Assembly: GCF_025148445.1 (NCBI RefSeq)
Contig: NZ_CP102270.1
Location: forward strand, 124,001 to 188,000
From: Eshraghiella crossota
Lineage (GTDB): Bacteria > Bacillota > Clostridia > Lachnospirales > Lachnospiraceae
Direction: 5' to 3'
DNA length: 64,000 nt
Made by a program: the position numbers and the translations under genes. Each line of letters starts with the position of its first letter. Positions within the stretch are counted from its first letter, which is position 1. Shown one piece after another: positions 18,408-28,132 of the stretch. The notes beneath the pieces are model-generated. The model was not told the origin of the DNA, searched no databases, and saw nothing but the letters and a program-made list of their open reading frames with translations.

Positions 18408-19216
18408 TAAAGAAAATACTTAAAGCCTCATGGCTTATTATTGCTGTTGTTTTTATGTATCTTCCGATTATTGTGTTAGCAGTATACAGTTTTACGGATA
18501 CCGCGATTATCGGAGCATCGGGCAGATTTTCACTTAATAATTATAAAGTATTGTTTACGACTCCTGAATTGCTGAAAATGATTAAGGACACGTTGATTTT
18601 AGCGGCAGGTTCTGCAACAATTGCCATGTTACTGGGAACATTTGGTGCAATAGGTGCTTTTTATTCAAAGAAAACACCTAGAACGGTTGTAACGACATTT
18701 AACCAGATTCCTGTGGTTAATGCGGACGTTGTTACAGGTTTCTCCATTTGTGTATTTCTGATTGTTGTGCTTGGAATCAGCAAGGAAAGTTATGTTCCAC
18801 TGGTGGCAGGACATGTTGTGTTATCCACGCCTTTTGTATATCTGTCAGTAATGCCAAGACTTAAGCAGATGGATCACAGTCTTTATGAGGCGGCATTGGA
18901 CCTTGGCGCAGGTCCGGGACAGGCTCTTTTTAAGGTTGTAATTCCACAGCTTCTTCCGGGAATTGTATCGGGATTTTTTATGGCATTTACTCTTTCTTTG
19001 GATGATTACTTTATAACAACATATACCAAGCCGGCAACCTTTGATACAATAAGCACTTATGTTTACAATGCCACAAGAGGTTCACATACAGAAATCAAGA
19101 CCGCATTATGGGCATTGTCAACGCTGATATTCCTTATAATTCTTATAATCGTTATTGCCAATAACATTATAAGTGCAAGGAAGGAGGGAAATACCGATGA
19201 AAAAGTTAATGTGTAG
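18404..19216 (+). CDS. potC: Spermidine/putrescine ABC transporter permease
   Basis: 270 aa permease with six predicted helices and the EAA-loop motif EAALDLGAGPGQ, followed by VVIPQLLPGI, near residues 164-190. An N-terminal MYLPIIVLAVYSF segment is characteristic of PotC. It starts within the potB stop codon (ATGA), and its 3' end overlaps the substrate-binding gene by 20 nt. The GGAGG for potD lies inside its last codons. Confidence 0.93.
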   Translation: MIKKILKASWLIIAVVFMYLPIIVLAVYSFTDTAIIGASGRFSLNNYKVLFTTPELLKMIKDTLILAAGSATIAMLLGTFGAIGAFYSKKTPRTVVTTFNQIPVVNADVVTGFSICVFLIVVLGISKESYVPLVAGHVVLSTPFVYLSVMPRLKQMDHSLYEAALDLGAGPGQALFKVVIPQLLPGIVSGFFMAFTLSLDDYFITTYTKPATFDTISTYVYNATRGSHTEIKTALWALSTLIFLIILIIVIANNIISARKEGNTDEKVNV

Positions 19217-20690
19217 AATTTCGGCTTTCTGTCTTGCGGTTATATTGGGCATTCTGCCTTTATTTTGTATTAATGATGTAAAAGCAGCAGATGATGTAAT
19301 CAGACTTCGTGTGTGTAGTTGGGAAGAATACATAGATGAAGGCGGCTGGTCTGATGACGAAGTAATCGAACTGGAGGATGGTACTGTTTTTGGAAAACAG
19401 AGTATGATAAAAGATTTTGAAGACTGGTATTATGAAACCTATGGTAAAAGAGTAAAGGTTGAATATTCCTGCTTTGGAACCAATGAGGAATTATACAGCC
19501 AGCTTACCCTGGGAGATAGTTTTGACCTTATATGTCCGTCAGACTATATGATTATGAAGCTTATGGCAGAAGATAAGCTGGAGCCTCTGTCGGAGGATTT
19601 TTTTGATACCGGTAATGAATTGAATTATTATGTAAAAGGTGTATCACCGTATATCAACTCTGTTTTTAACGAGAATGAAATTAACGGCGAAAGCTGGTCA
19701 AGATATGCAGCGGGTTATATGTGGGGAATAACGGGATTTGTATACAATCCGGAGGTCGTTACAAAAGAAGAGGCCTCTACATGGTCTTTGCTGCTTAATC
19801 CTAAATTTAACAGACAGGTAACAATTAAGGATAATGTCAGGGACGCTCTTTTTCCAACAATCGCAATTCTTAAAAAAGATTTGCTTTTAGATGATTCCTT
19901 TGTTAATAGTAAGGATTATCAAAAAAACCTTCTTTATGAAATGAATGATACCGATGAAAGCATTATAGATGAGGCTGAAGAACGATTAAAAGACATAAGA
20001 CAAAATGTATATTCTTTTGAAACAGACAGCGGTAAGGCCGATCTTATAAGCGGTAAAGTTGTTGCCAGCCTTCAATGGTCAGGCGATGGTGTATTTGCGA
20101 TGGACCAGTCGGAAGAAAATGATGTGTATCTTAACTGGGGAACCCCTGAGGAATGTACCAATCTGTGGTTTGACGGATGGGTAATGCTTAAATCCGGCAT
20201 AAAAGGAAATGATGATAAAAAGCATGCAGCGCAGAGCTTCATAAATTTTCTGTCAAGGTCTGATAATGTGGTAAGAAATATGAATTACATCGGATATACC
20301 TCTGTAATTTCCGGTGGGGATAATCCCTTAGTGTATGAATATGTGGATTATTGTTACGGAGCAGAAGAGGATGACACAGATGTTATTGAATATCCTGTGG
20401 GATTTTTCTTTGCAGGAGATGATGAGGATGAAAATTATATCCTTACCATTAATCCGGAACAGGCGGACAGACAACTGTCAGCACAGTATCCTCAGATGGA
20501 TGTCATAAAAAGAAGTGCGGTTATGCAATATTTTGACAATGAGGCAAATGACAGGATTAACCAGATGTGGATTAATGTCAGATGTTTCAATCTTAACAGG
20601 ATAAGTGCAAAGCAGTGGAGAACCCTAGGAATTGCCGCGGGGGTTGTCATTATAGCAACCGGAATTATAATAATTAAAAAAAGAAAATGA
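19197..20690 (+). CDS. potD: Polyamine-binding protein with C-terminal membrane anchor
   Basis: 497 aa. ATG 19197 has AAGGAGG 9 nt upstream. An N-terminal signal peptide (residues about 1-27, KKLMCRISAFCLAV) lacks a lipobox Cys. The body is a PotD/PotF-type solute-binding protein (LRVCSWEEYID; DLICPSDYMIMKLM). The C-terminus carries a hydrophobic helix followed by KKRK (residues about 470-497), predicting a membrane anchor at the end opposite to the usual lipoprotein Cys. It is also longer than typical PotD (about 350 aa). The operon order A-B-C-D supports polyamine uptake; ligand specificity is inferred. Confidence 0.9.
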   Translation: MKKLMCRISAFCLAVILGILPLFCINDVKAADDVIRLRVCSWEEYIDEGGWSDDEVIELEDGTVFGKQSMIKDFEDWYYETYGKRVKVEYSCFGTNEELYSQLTLGDSFDLICPSDYMIMKLMAEDKLEPLSEDFFDTGNELNYYVKGVSPYINSVFNENEINGESWSRYAAGYMWGITGFVYNPEVVTKEEASTWSLLLNPKFNRQVTIKDNVRDALFPTIAILKKDLLLDDSFVNSKDYQKNLLYEMNDTDESIIDEAEERLKDIRQNVYSFETDSGKADLISGKVVASLQWSGDGVFAMDQSEENDVYLNWGTPEECTNLWFDGWVMLKSGIKGNDDKKHAAQSFINFLSRSDNVVRNMNYIGYTSVISGGDNPLVYEYVDYCYGAEEDDTDVIEYPVGFFFAGDDEDENYILTINPEQADRQLSAQYPQMDVIKRSAVMQYFDNEANDRINQMWINVRCFNLNRISAKQWRTLGIAAGVVIIATGIIIIKKRK

Positions 20691-20704
20691 AGGCTATATT
20701 ACAG

Positions 20705-20735
20705 CATCGGGAACTGTATGTTCCTGATGTTTTTT
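20705..20735 (+). terminator. Rho-independent terminator of the pot operon
   Basis: CATCGGGAAC (20705-20714) pairs with GTTCCTGATG (20720-20729) with one mismatch, followed by TTTTTT. Confidence 0.85.
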
Positions 20736-20797
20736 ATTACAAAACAGCAATGTTACTACCGTTTATGCATGAATTCCATCCATTTATGCAAAGCGGG

Positions 20798-20826
20798 TTG
20801 ACAAGAGATTTTTATCCCTTTATGTT
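20798..20826 (+). promoter_or_regulatory. Predicted promoter of the secreted-protein/FtsX cluster
   Basis: Consensus TTGACA (20798-20803), a 17-bp spacer and TATGTT (20821-20826). It sits between the pot terminator and the secreted-protein gene. Confidence 0.65.
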
Positions 20827-20904
20827 TGTAAGTGGTATTAACAATACCGGGGGCAGACATCAGGTATGATAAAAATATTTAAAAAACGGAAGGAGAATTA
20901 TCAA

Positions 20905-21357
20905 ATGATTAAAGGTAGAAAAATAAGAGGCATAATAGTTGCCATAGCATTAATTATCTGCACAGCGGTAAGCGTGGCAGCGGACAGTTCAAAAGGATGG
21001 AATATAGAACATAAAAGAATGGATGCTAATTTTTATGGTAATGTATCGTTTTCATTGGGAAAAGGATGGTTTAAGAGTGTAATAACTTATTATGGACATG
21101 TAGGTGGAGGAGAAAAGGACAAATGTACCTTATCAGAGAATGCCGCTCACCACTTGTTCAGACATCCAAGTGATGAGGTTGGAACACTGATGATATCCAC
21201 TAAAAGTTATCATACTGGGAATATTGTAAAGGAATATGTTGCAATTAATCATCAAATTGGTACAACACAGGTTAAGGATAGTGTGAAATCTGTCAATGTG
21301 GATTTACAGTTTGGAAACTCAACTGATTATGTAAGTCAACACTTTACTTTAGATTAA
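20905..21357 (+). CDS. Secreted protein of unknown family (bacteriocin-like context)
   Basis: 150 aa. ATG 20905 has GGAAGGAG 9 nt upstream. Residues 1-28 form a Sec-type signal peptide: positive KGRKIRG, hydrophobic IIVAIALIICTAVSVA, likely cleavage before DSSKGW. The mature part (about 124 aa) is rich in aromatic residues, Gly, Ser and His, has one Cys, and looks beta-rich with no enzyme motif and no lipobox. It heads a transcript with two FtsX-type permeases and an ATPase, 50 bp downstream. That order (secreted small protein, then dedicated ABC system) is seen in lactococcin 972-type bacteriocin loci. I see no clear sequence match to that family, so toxin, signal or envelope roles all remain open. 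Confidence 0.75.
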   Translation: MIKGRKIRGIIVAIALIICTAVSVAADSSKGWNIEHKRMDANFYGNVSFSLGKGWFKSVITYYGHVGGGEKDKCTLSENAAHHLFRHPSDEVGTLMISTKSYHTGNIVKEYVAINHQIGTTQVKDSVKSVNVDLQFGNSTDYVSQHFTLD

Positions 21358-21407
21358 TAATTTAACCTGATGTTTGCCCCAATAAAAATATGTTTGGAGG
21401 ATTATTT

Positions 21408-22628
21408 GTGAAAACAAAGAACAGAATAAAAATAGCACATGATATGTGTGTAAAACAGTTGTTTTCTTTCAGAATGAGTACATTTCTTATGGCACTTACT
21501 TTTGTCATATTGGGACTCGTTATATATCAATATAAATCGAGCTACAGTTACAGGATGAGAGTTGAAGAAAGCTTTGCCAAGCCTATGGAGGATATATATT
21601 ATCTATTGTCTGCTTCGGGCAATGATGTTCCTGATATATCCAAAATTGATGGCATGACAGGATTTTATTATCCACAGATATCATATAACACAACGGAGTG
21701 TATTAATTTTCTTAATGAAGTTCAAGGCGGACATAAGATAGGTGAAATCACAGACGGAGTTGAGGTATTCTGGGTATTCGGACCGGATTTGGCCTTGTAT
21801 AATATCCGTATGACAGAATCCATTCCACAGGAAGAACTTGATAATACACCGGGAATAAGACTATATCTTTCAGAGAAATATAAATCAATAACCGGATTAG
21901 GAGAACATTATACACAGAAAAATTGGGACTATGTTGTGGCAGGATATTTTTCTGAGGATTCTGCCATACCGGCACAAAATGTTACAAGTACCGCAACTCA
22001 GGATGGAGCATATTCCCTTGAATATGGAGTAATTGAAATCGGTGGACTGATGCCCATATCGTATGATGGCTATTTCTACTGTGACCCTTCGGTTGCTTCT
22101 TTTGAGAATATCAGAAATCAGATTGTGGAGGAATACGCAAGATGTAATGCAACATGTACAATAACCAATGTAGAGAAATCAATTACATATATGGAAAAAA
22201 ATATAACTAAAGCATTAAAGTATCTTGTGATAGCAGCAATTCTTCTTGGAAGTTCATGTATAATAGTCCTTCTTGTCTCACAGGTTAGCAATATACTTAC
22301 AAGGAGTGAAGAGTACGGTATATGGCTTACCAATAAGGCTACCAAGAAGGATATCATGTGGATACTTATATGGCAGAACCTTATTAAGCTGATATATTCA
22401 GAGATTTTTGCCATATTGGTTATTAACCTTGGGTGTAGATTCGTAATATTTGGAGAAAATTTTCAGAATACGGCAATATCCCACAGAATAAGCAACAGAA
22501 TTATTACTTTTAATATATACCCGGCAATAATCGGTGTGGGAATACTTATTGTTACGGTATCCATAATTGTTCCGCTTCTCAAAATAGCCAGAACCGAACC
22601 GGTAAAACTTGTAAAGGGGGAACTGTAA
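21408..22628 (+). CDS. FtsX-type ABC permease, first subunit
   Basis: 406 aa. GTG 21408 is chosen because GGAGG lies 7 nt upstream; the upstream ATG at 21390 precedes that site. Topology: one helix near residues 25-42, an extracellular domain of about 220 residues, then three helices (about 270-292, 315-345 and 370-395). This is the four-helix FtsX/MacB plan. The segment ILTRSEEYGIWLTNKATKKD after helix 2 is typical of FtsX-like permeases. FtsX-type systems do mechanical work on envelope proteins or peptides rather than classical uptake. It pairs with the next permease and the ATPase. Confidence 0.88.
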   Translation: MKTKNRIKIAHDMCVKQLFSFRMSTFLMALTFVILGLVIYQYKSSYSYRMRVEESFAKPMEDIYYLLSASGNDVPDISKIDGMTGFYYPQISYNTTECINFLNEVQGGHKIGEITDGVEVFWVFGPDLALYNIRMTESIPQEELDNTPGIRLYLSEKYKSITGLGEHYTQKNWDYVVAGYFSEDSAIPAQNVTSTATQDGAYSLEYGVIEIGGLMPISYDGYFYCDPSVASFENIRNQIVEEYARCNATCTITNVEKSITYMEKNITKALKYLVIAAILLGSSCIIVLLVSQVSNILTRSEEYGIWLTNKATKKDIMWILIWQNLIKLIYSEIFAILVINLGCRFVIFGENFQNTAISHRISNRIITFNIYPAIIGVGILIVTVSIIVPLLKIARTEPVKLVKGEL

Positions 22629-22629
22629 T

Positions 22630-23781
22630 ATGAGATGGTTAAAAAGAGATTTTGTAATTAAATTTTCTGTAATTGTTGCCATTGCGGTAACAATCATTGT
22701 AAGCATGAATCTTGTGGAACTCCTTGATAAATATGTTAAGGTTTCCCTTACATCGGAAAAATATTCCGATTATGAATATATGGAACTTAAGGACCTTAAA
22801 TACCTGAATAACAAAGACACTCATGATAATACAGAACGTATAGAGATGGAAAAAAAGGCAGGAGAAGACCTTGACTATCTGTTAGATAACCTTCCGGAGT
22901 TTGAAGGCAATGTTGTATTTCCGTTGGTATATTGCAGTATGAATGACGGAATGATTGGTGTAAGCTGTGATGTGATAATAGCATATAATGAGAAATTACC
23001 ATATATCATTGATACTAAAAATTGCAGTGAAAAAGGCATATATATCGGTAACTCGTATAACGAATACTGGAGTGACGGTAAGGTACAGATTGGCTCCGAA
23101 GAATACGATGTGGCTGGAATTGTAAGCAGTAACCATTTACAGCTTAATAACGGAATCTATATACCTTATGACATAATTACCGAAAAAGGAAAGACGGATT
23201 TGTACAGAAGCCTGATTAATTATATGACATTTGAAGGGGCTATTACAGTATATTTTGCTTCAGACAGGCCGGGCGTAGTTGAACACGATATCGAACTTAT
23301 GAAGGAATGGTGCAGGGAAAACGGTATCGTAGAGGTTGTTAATGTTTCAGGCTCAAATGAAGAATATGTGGAAGATGAAAAGAATGACATAAGAAGTATA
23401 CCATATCAGATAATTAAAAAATTCGTATGTTATCTTGCGGCAGCATTTTGTCTATTTGCGGTATTTGAAGCTATACGTCTATATATGAACAGAAAGAAAG
23501 CAGACATTATGATTCTGTGGTCGGCAGGCTCCAAGAAAACGGTAATTCTTAAAATGCTTATTAAGGAACTGGGAATGGCTGTTCTTATCGGAGTTGTACT
23601 GGCATTTGCGGCAGAATGGCTGATTTACGGGGTAATACTGGGATGTAACCTGAAGACTGTATTTATATACGGAGCGTATTCGTTTGCGGCAGTAATTGTC
23701 CTTACCATAATAATGATAACGGTTATGTTAGCGGCAATGCTGCATAAGCCTGTAATTTCAATAATAAAGAAGGAGCAATAA
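22630..23781 (+). CDS. FtsX-type ABC permease, second subunit
   Basis: 383 aa with the same plan as its upstream neighbour but different sequence: an N-terminal helix (about 8-28), an extracellular domain (about 30-258) rich in acidic and aromatic residues, and three C-terminal helices (about 262-285, 308-335 and 345-372). It starts 1 nt after the first permease's stop, and the ATPase starts 1 nt after its own stop. A heterodimeric four-helix transporter is therefore likely. Ligand unknown. Confidence 0.88.
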   Translation: MRWLKRDFVIKFSVIVAIAVTIIVSMNLVELLDKYVKVSLTSEKYSDYEYMELKDLKYLNNKDTHDNTERIEMEKKAGEDLDYLLDNLPEFEGNVVFPLVYCSMNDGMIGVSCDVIIAYNEKLPYIIDTKNCSEKGIYIGNSYNEYWSDGKVQIGSEEYDVAGIVSSNHLQLNNGIYIPYDIITEKGKTDLYRSLINYMTFEGAITVYFASDRPGVVEHDIELMKEWCRENGIVEVVNVSGSNEEYVEDEKNDIRSIPYQIIKKFVCYLAAAFCLFAVFEAIRLYMNRKKADIMILWSAGSKKTVILKMLIKELGMAVLIGVVLAFAAEWLIYGVILGCNLKTVFIYGAYSFAAVIVLTIIMITVMLAAMLHKPVISIIKKEQ

Positions 23782-23782
23782 T

Positions 23783-24445
23783 ATGATTAAATTAATACAT
23801 GTAAAAAAAGATTATACGGAAGGCGGGGTTGTAACCAATGCATTAAAGGATATAAATCTTGAAGTAAAAGACGGTGAATTTGTGGCAATAATGGGAGCGT
23901 CAGGTTCGGGTAAATCCACACTTTTACATATATTGGGAGGAATGGATAAGCTTACGTCGGGAGAGTATTATTACAATGACGAAGCAGTACATGATATGTC
24001 AATGGGAAGACTTAATATTTTCAGGCGTGACCATGTAAGTTTCGTGTTTCAGAATGCGGCACTCATGAAGTATTACACCGTGGCAGAAAATATTGAAATG
24101 CCCCTCCTTTCAATGAACATCGGCAAGAAAGAACGCAAAAAGATAATAGAAGAGAAGATGGAAGCTGTGGGAATAGCACACCTTGCCAAAAAGCTTCCTA
24201 TACATATATCCGGCGGAGAACAGACAAGAACGGCAATTGCAAGAGCACTTGCGGGAGATAATGAACTCCTTCTTGCGGATGAACCTACAGGGGCACTTGA
24301 CCAGACAACGGGAAAAGAGATAATGGAGGTCTTTAAGAAGGTGCATGAAATGGGAAAAACAATTATTCTCATAACCCATGATCCTAATGTTGCAGCTTAT
24401 GCAGACAGGATAATCCGTATTGAGGATGGAAAAATTATTAATTAA
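23783..24445 (+). CDS. ABC transporter ATP-binding protein, LolD/MacB class
   Basis: 220 aa, the usual size of LolD/FtsE/MacB-type ATPases. Walker A is GASGSGKST (residues about 38-46), the signature is ISGGEQTRTAIARAL (a Glu replaces the common Gln before QxR), and Walker B is LLADEPTGALD. Switch His sits in LITHDP. It energises the two FtsX permeases in an operon with 1-nt gaps. The stop is followed by an A/T-rich stretch and the promoter of the metK leader; no hairpin terminator was seen. Confidence 0.93.
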   Translation: MIKLIHVKKDYTEGGVVTNALKDINLEVKDGEFVAIMGASGSGKSTLLHILGGMDKLTSGEYYYNDEAVHDMSMGRLNIFRRDHVSFVFQNAALMKYYTVAENIEMPLLSMNIGKKERKKIIEEKMEAVGIAHLAKKLPIHISGGEQTRTAIARALAGDNELLLADEPTGALDQTTGKEIMEVFKKVHEMGKTIILITHDPNVAAYADRIIRIEDGKIIN

Positions 24446-24456
24446 TAAAAAATATA

Positions 24457-24485
24457 TTGACTTATCCTGATATAAGATATAGAAT
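24457..24485 (+). promoter_or_regulatory. Predicted sigma-A promoter of the SAM leader/metK
   Basis: TTGACT (24457-24462), a 17-bp spacer and TAGAAT (24480-24485). Transcription would start about 28 bp before the riboswitch P1 helix. Confidence 0.65.
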
Positions 24486-24519
24486 GAACAAGCAAAAGAA
24501 GTTCATATAAATTAAACTG

Positions 24520-24674
24520 CTTATTCAGAGTGATGGAGATACATAGGATCTGTGAAGTCACGGCAACCCCCTTGGCGGAAGGTGCCAACCTGAGCGAAAG
24601 TATTCGAGCAATAAGTGGATTAGGTTTAGTCAGAGTTAATCGAGTCCATTGAGAAATTAAATGGACTCTTTTTT
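24520..24674 (+). promoter_or_regulatory. SAM-I (S-box) riboswitch with terminator
   Basis: The aptamer runs 24520-24615. P1 is CTTATT pairing with AATAAG (24610-24615). The conserved core reads AGAGTGATGGAG, then CTGTGAAG, CGGCAACC and GGTGCCAACCTG, all S-box signatures. The expression platform ends with a hairpin GAGTCCATT (24642-24650) / AATGGACTC (24660-24668) and a T-run. With SAM bound the terminator should form and metK expression stop. This matches the downstream gene, which makes SAM. Confidence 0.95.
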
Positions 24675-24712
24675 ATTAATTTTATCTAAGGTAAATCTGA
24701 AAGGAGAAACAA

Positions 24713-25891
24713 ATGGAGAAATTTTTATTTACTTCTGAATCGGTAACTGAAGGACATCCTGATAAGATATGTGACCAGATATCGGATGCCGTACTTGATG
24801 CTTTATATGCACAGGACCCATATTCAAGGGTTGCCTGTGAGACATGTACCAATACAGGCTTTGTACTTGTAATGGGTGAAATTACTACCAAAGCTAATGT
24901 AGATATTACACAGATAGTAAGAGATACTGTTGTAGGAATCGGATATGACAGTTCGGATAAAGGATTTGACGGAAATACATGTGCGGTCATGGTTGCACTT
25001 GATAAACAGTCGGCAGACATCGCAATGGGTGTTGATAAGGCACTTGAGGTTAAGACAGGTGAGGAGACTGACGAAGAAGGCGGCGCAGGGGATCAGGGTA
25101 TGATGTTCGGTTATGCTACCAATGAGACACCTGAGTATATGCCATATTCTGCAGCATTGGCACAGAAGCTTGCAATGCAGCTTGCCAGGGTTCGTAAAAA
25201 TGGAACCCTTCCATATTTGAGACCTGACGGAAAGACACAGGTAACGGTTGAATATGATGAGAATAATGTGCCTGTAAGACTTGATGCAATCGTTGTATCA
25301 ACACAGCATGCGGCAGATGTATCACAGGAGCAGATTCATGAGGACATCCGCAGGTATGTTATCGACGAAGTCGTTGACGGAAAGATGATTGATGACGATA
25401 CTAAAATTTTTATTAATCCTACAGGCCGTTTTGTTATCGGAGGACCTAACGGAGATTCAGGACTTACAGGACGTAAGATTATTGTAGATACATACGGCGG
25501 AGCAGCAAGACACGGCGGCGGTGCTTTTTCGGGTAAGGACTGCACAAAGGTTGACCGTTCCGCAGCTTATGCAGCCAGATATGCTGCAAAGAACCTTGTT
25601 GCGGCAGGACTTGCTGACAGATGTGAGATTCAGCTTTCTTATGCTATCGGAGTAGCTCATCCAACATCAATTAACATTAATACATTCGGAACAGGCAAGC
25701 TTAGTGACAGCAGACTTGTTGAAATTCTCAGGGAAAACTTTGACTTCAGACCGAATGGTATTATTAAGATGCTTGACCTTAGAAGACCTATTTACAAGCA
25801 GACAGCCGCTTACGGACATTTTGGACGTACAGATGTAGATCTTCCTTGGGAACAGCTTGATAAAGTTGAAAATTTAAGAAAATATTTATAA
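24713..25891 (+). CDS. metK: S-adenosylmethionine synthase
   Basis: 392 aa, normal length. It makes SAM from methionine and [15 protein letters not shown] (residues about 122-133, the conserved GAGDQG) and GGGAFSGKD near residue 268 are both present, as is the N-terminal [12 protein letters not shown] with its catalytic His. AAGGAG precedes the ATG. It is preceded by a SAM-I riboswitch and followed by a terminator, forming a single-gene feedback unit. Confidence 0.98.
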   Translation: MEKFLFTSESVTEGHPDKICDQISDAVLDALYAQDPYSRVACETCTNTGFVLVMGEITTKANVDITQIVRDTVVGIGYDSSDKGFDGNTCAVMVALDKQSADIAMGVDKALEVKTGEETDEEGGAGDQGMMFGYATNETPEYMPYSAALAQKLAMQLARVRKNGTLPYLRPDGKTQVTVEYDENNVPVRLDAIVVSTQHAADVSQEQIHEDIRRYVIDEVVDGKMIDDDTKIFINPTGRFVIGGPNGDSGLTGRKIIVDTYGGAARHGGGAFSGKDCTKVDRSAAYAARYAAKNLVAAGLADRCEIQLSYAIGVAHPTSININTFGTGKLSDSRLVEILRENFDFRPNGIIKMLDLRRPIYKQTAAYGHFGRTDVDLPWEQLDKVENLRKYL

Positions 25892-25912
25892 TGTAAGTGA
25901 GCATATTATGAT

Positions 25913-25953
25913 AAAATAAATCCGGGTAAAGTTTATCCAGATTTATTTTTTTT
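25913..25953 (+). terminator. Rho-independent terminator of metK
   Basis: AAAATAAATCCGGG (25913-25926) pairs with the 25936-25949 segment through G-U wobbles, then a T-run to 25953. The next gene's AGGAG follows directly, so some read-through may feed the histidine kinase. Confidence 0.75.
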
Positions 25954-25966
25954 AGGAGACACTTAA

Positions 25967-27469
25967 ATGAGACTTTCCACCAAGTTAAAGATATCATTTG
26001 GCTTTTTAATAATATTGCCTGTTGCTCTCTTTGGAACCGTTCTTTTTAGTATTACTAAGATACAGCTTCACAGAATACAGGAAAAATATGGTATACAGAA
26101 CATATCTTATGATGCACTTATGAATCCTGTTCTCTTATCTAATGAGATGTGCAGGCAGGAGTATGAAGAAATCAGTCAGACCGCAGAAGATAATCCCTCT
26201 AAATTAAGAGATTTAAATTATCTGAATGCGATTAATAACAGAATTTCAAAGCGTAATGCGTATATAGTGGTCATAGAGGATAATGACATTATGTATCAAG
26301 GAAAAGAAATCAGTGATGAGTTAAGGGCGAAGCTGATTGAAAGTCAGAATCACAATTCCGAAATAAGGTCGGCTTATCTAAGAGATTTTAATGTGTTGGC
26401 AAGCAGAGTATCATATATGATAGACAGCCATACATACGGAACAGTATATTTTGTTATTAGTTTTGCGGAGATTCTGCCACAGATTAAAAAACTTCTTTTT
26501 GATACAATGATATCCGTGATAATTATTCTGATTCTGACGAGCGGTGCTTTCACAATGTGGATATATCGTTCCACTGTAAGACCTATTAACAAATTGAGGC
26601 TTGCAACCAATAATATCAAGAACGGCAATCTTGATTTTGATATGGATGTGGAGGGCAATAATGAATTTGCCGAATTATGCAAGGATTTCGATAATATGAG
26701 GAAGCGCCTTAAATATAATGCTGAAGAAAATGTGCGCAGGGATTCTGAAAGTAAGGAACTTATAAGTAATATTTCACATGACCTTAAGACACCGATAACG
26801 GCGATTAAGGGTTATGTTGAAGGAATAATGGATGGCGTTGCAGATACAGATGAAAAAATGGACCGGTATATAAGAACAATTTATACCAAGGCGTGTGATA
26901 TGGATAATCTCATTAATGAGCTGACATTTTATGCGAAGGTTGATTCAGATAAGATTAATTATAATTTTATCAAGTTAAATCTTACGGAATATTTTAATGA
27001 CTGCATAGATGAGATTGGTGTTGACCTTGAAAGCAGGAATATTGAATTAAAATATATTAATGAACTTGATAAAGAGACAGCCATTGTAGCCGATCCTGAG
27101 CAGTTTAAGCGTGTAATCAATAACATTATTAATAATTCTATGAAGTATATGGAAATTAACAACGGAGTTGTGGAAGTTCATCTTTATAATGAAGGAGATG
27201 ACGTTCACATTGATATAAGCGATAACGGAAAAGGAATTTCCCAAAAGGACATTGGCCATATATTTGACCGTTTTTACAGAAGCGATACTTCAAGAAATTC
27301 AAGAACAGGCGGAAGCGGAATAGGACTTTCAATTGTGAAGAAAATAATAATAGACCATGGTGGAAGCATAACAGCGGAAAGTATTCCATATGAAAAGACC
27401 ACAATAAAAATAATTCTTGACAGATATAAGGAGGATAAAGATGAGCAGAATACTGATAGTAGAGGATGA
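25967..27469 (+). CDS. Membrane sensor histidine kinase
   Basis: 500 aa. The first helix is at residues about 8-30, followed by an extracellular sensor of about 135 residues and a second helix near 178-200. A HAMP segment (TVRPINKLRLATNNI, about 206-255) leads to the HisKA box NISHDLKTP with His271. The HATPase domain has N (INNIINNSMKY), G1 (DNGKGIS) and G2 (TGGSGIGLSIVKK) boxes, all intact. It overlaps the response regulator by 29 nt. The signal is unknown; it is not adjacent to the FtsX transporter operon, being separated by metK. Confidence 0.95.
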   Translation: MRLSTKLKISFGFLIILPVALFGTVLFSITKIQLHRIQEKYGIQNISYDALMNPVLLSNEMCRQEYEEISQTAEDNPSKLRDLNYLNAINNRISKRNAYIVVIEDNDIMYQGKEISDELRAKLIESQNHNSEIRSAYLRDFNVLASRVSYMIDSHTYGTVYFVISFAEILPQIKKLLFDTMISVIIILILTSGAFTMWIYRSTVRPINKLRLATNNIKNGNLDFDMDVEGNNEFAELCKDFDNMRKRLKYNAEENVRRDSESKELISNISHDLKTPITAIKGYVEGIMDGVADTDEKMDRYIRTIYTKACDMDNLINELTFYAKVDSDKINYNFIKLNLTEYFNDCIDEIGVDLESRNIELKYINELDKETAIVADPEQFKRVINNIINNSMKYMEINNGVVEVHLYNEGDDVHIDISDNGKGISQKDIGHIFDRFYRSDTSRNSRTGGSGIGLSIVKKIIIDHGGSITAESIPYEKTTIKIILDRYKEDKDEQNTDSRG

Positions 27470-28130
27470 GATAAGTATTGCCGAATTGGAGAAGGATTAC
27501 CTTGAATTAAGTGACTATGAAGTTGATATTGCAAGCGACGGAGAGACAGGAGAAAGTATGGCTCTTAAAGGAGATTACGTACTTTGCATACTTGATGTTA
27601 TGCTGCCGGGCAAAGATGGTTTTGAAATATGTAAAGCTATCCGTAAGGAAAAGAATATACCTATAATTATGGTATCGGCAAAAAGAGACGATATCGATAA
27701 GATAAGAGGTCTTGGCCTCGGTGCTGATGATTACATTACAAAACCTTTCAGCCCAAGTGAACTTGTTGCCAGGGTAAAGGCACATCTTGCAAGGTATGAC
27801 CGGCTTGTGGCATCCACTGTACCACAGAATGATGTACTGGAGATAAGGGGACTTAAGATTGACAAGACAGCCAGAAGGGTATTTGTCAACAATGAAGAAA
27901 AGGTTTTTACAACCAAGGAATTTGACCTTTTGCTATTTCTTGCAAGTAACCCTAATAAAGTGTTCAGCAAAGATGAACTATTCAGAAATATATGGGATAT
28001 GGAATCAATAGGAGATATTGCCACGGTAACGGTCCATATTAAGAAAATAAGAGAAAAAATAGAGTATGATACTTCCAAACCTCAGTATATAGAGACAATA
28101 TGGGGTGTGGGATACCGCTTTAAGGTGTAA
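27441..28130 (+). CDS. OmpR-family response regulator
   Basis: 229 aa. ATG 27441 follows AAGGAGG and lies inside the kinase gene. The receiver domain has acidic VEDE near residue 9, the phosphoacceptor Asp52 in LDVMLPG, a Ser in MVSAK and Lys in ITKPF. The C-terminal winged helix (about 133-229) ends with the standard WGVGYRFKV. It is the cognate partner of the upstream kinase. No target operator is evident. Confidence 0.96.
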   Translation: MSRILIVEDEISIAELEKDYLELSDYEVDIASDGETGESMALKGDYVLCILDVMLPGKDGFEICKAIRKEKNIPIIMVSAKRDDIDKIRGLGLGADDYITKPFSPSELVARVKAHLARYDRLVASTVPQNDVLEIRGLKIDKTARRVFVNNEEKVFTTKEFDLLLFLASNPNKVFSKDELFRNIWDMESIGDIATVTVHIKKIREKIEYDTSKPQYIETIWGVGYRFKV

Positions 28131-28132
28131 TT

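Noticed and set aside
20687-20869. 60-aa frame after potD
   Set aside because: It contains the pot operon terminator and the next promoter and lacks a ribosome site.
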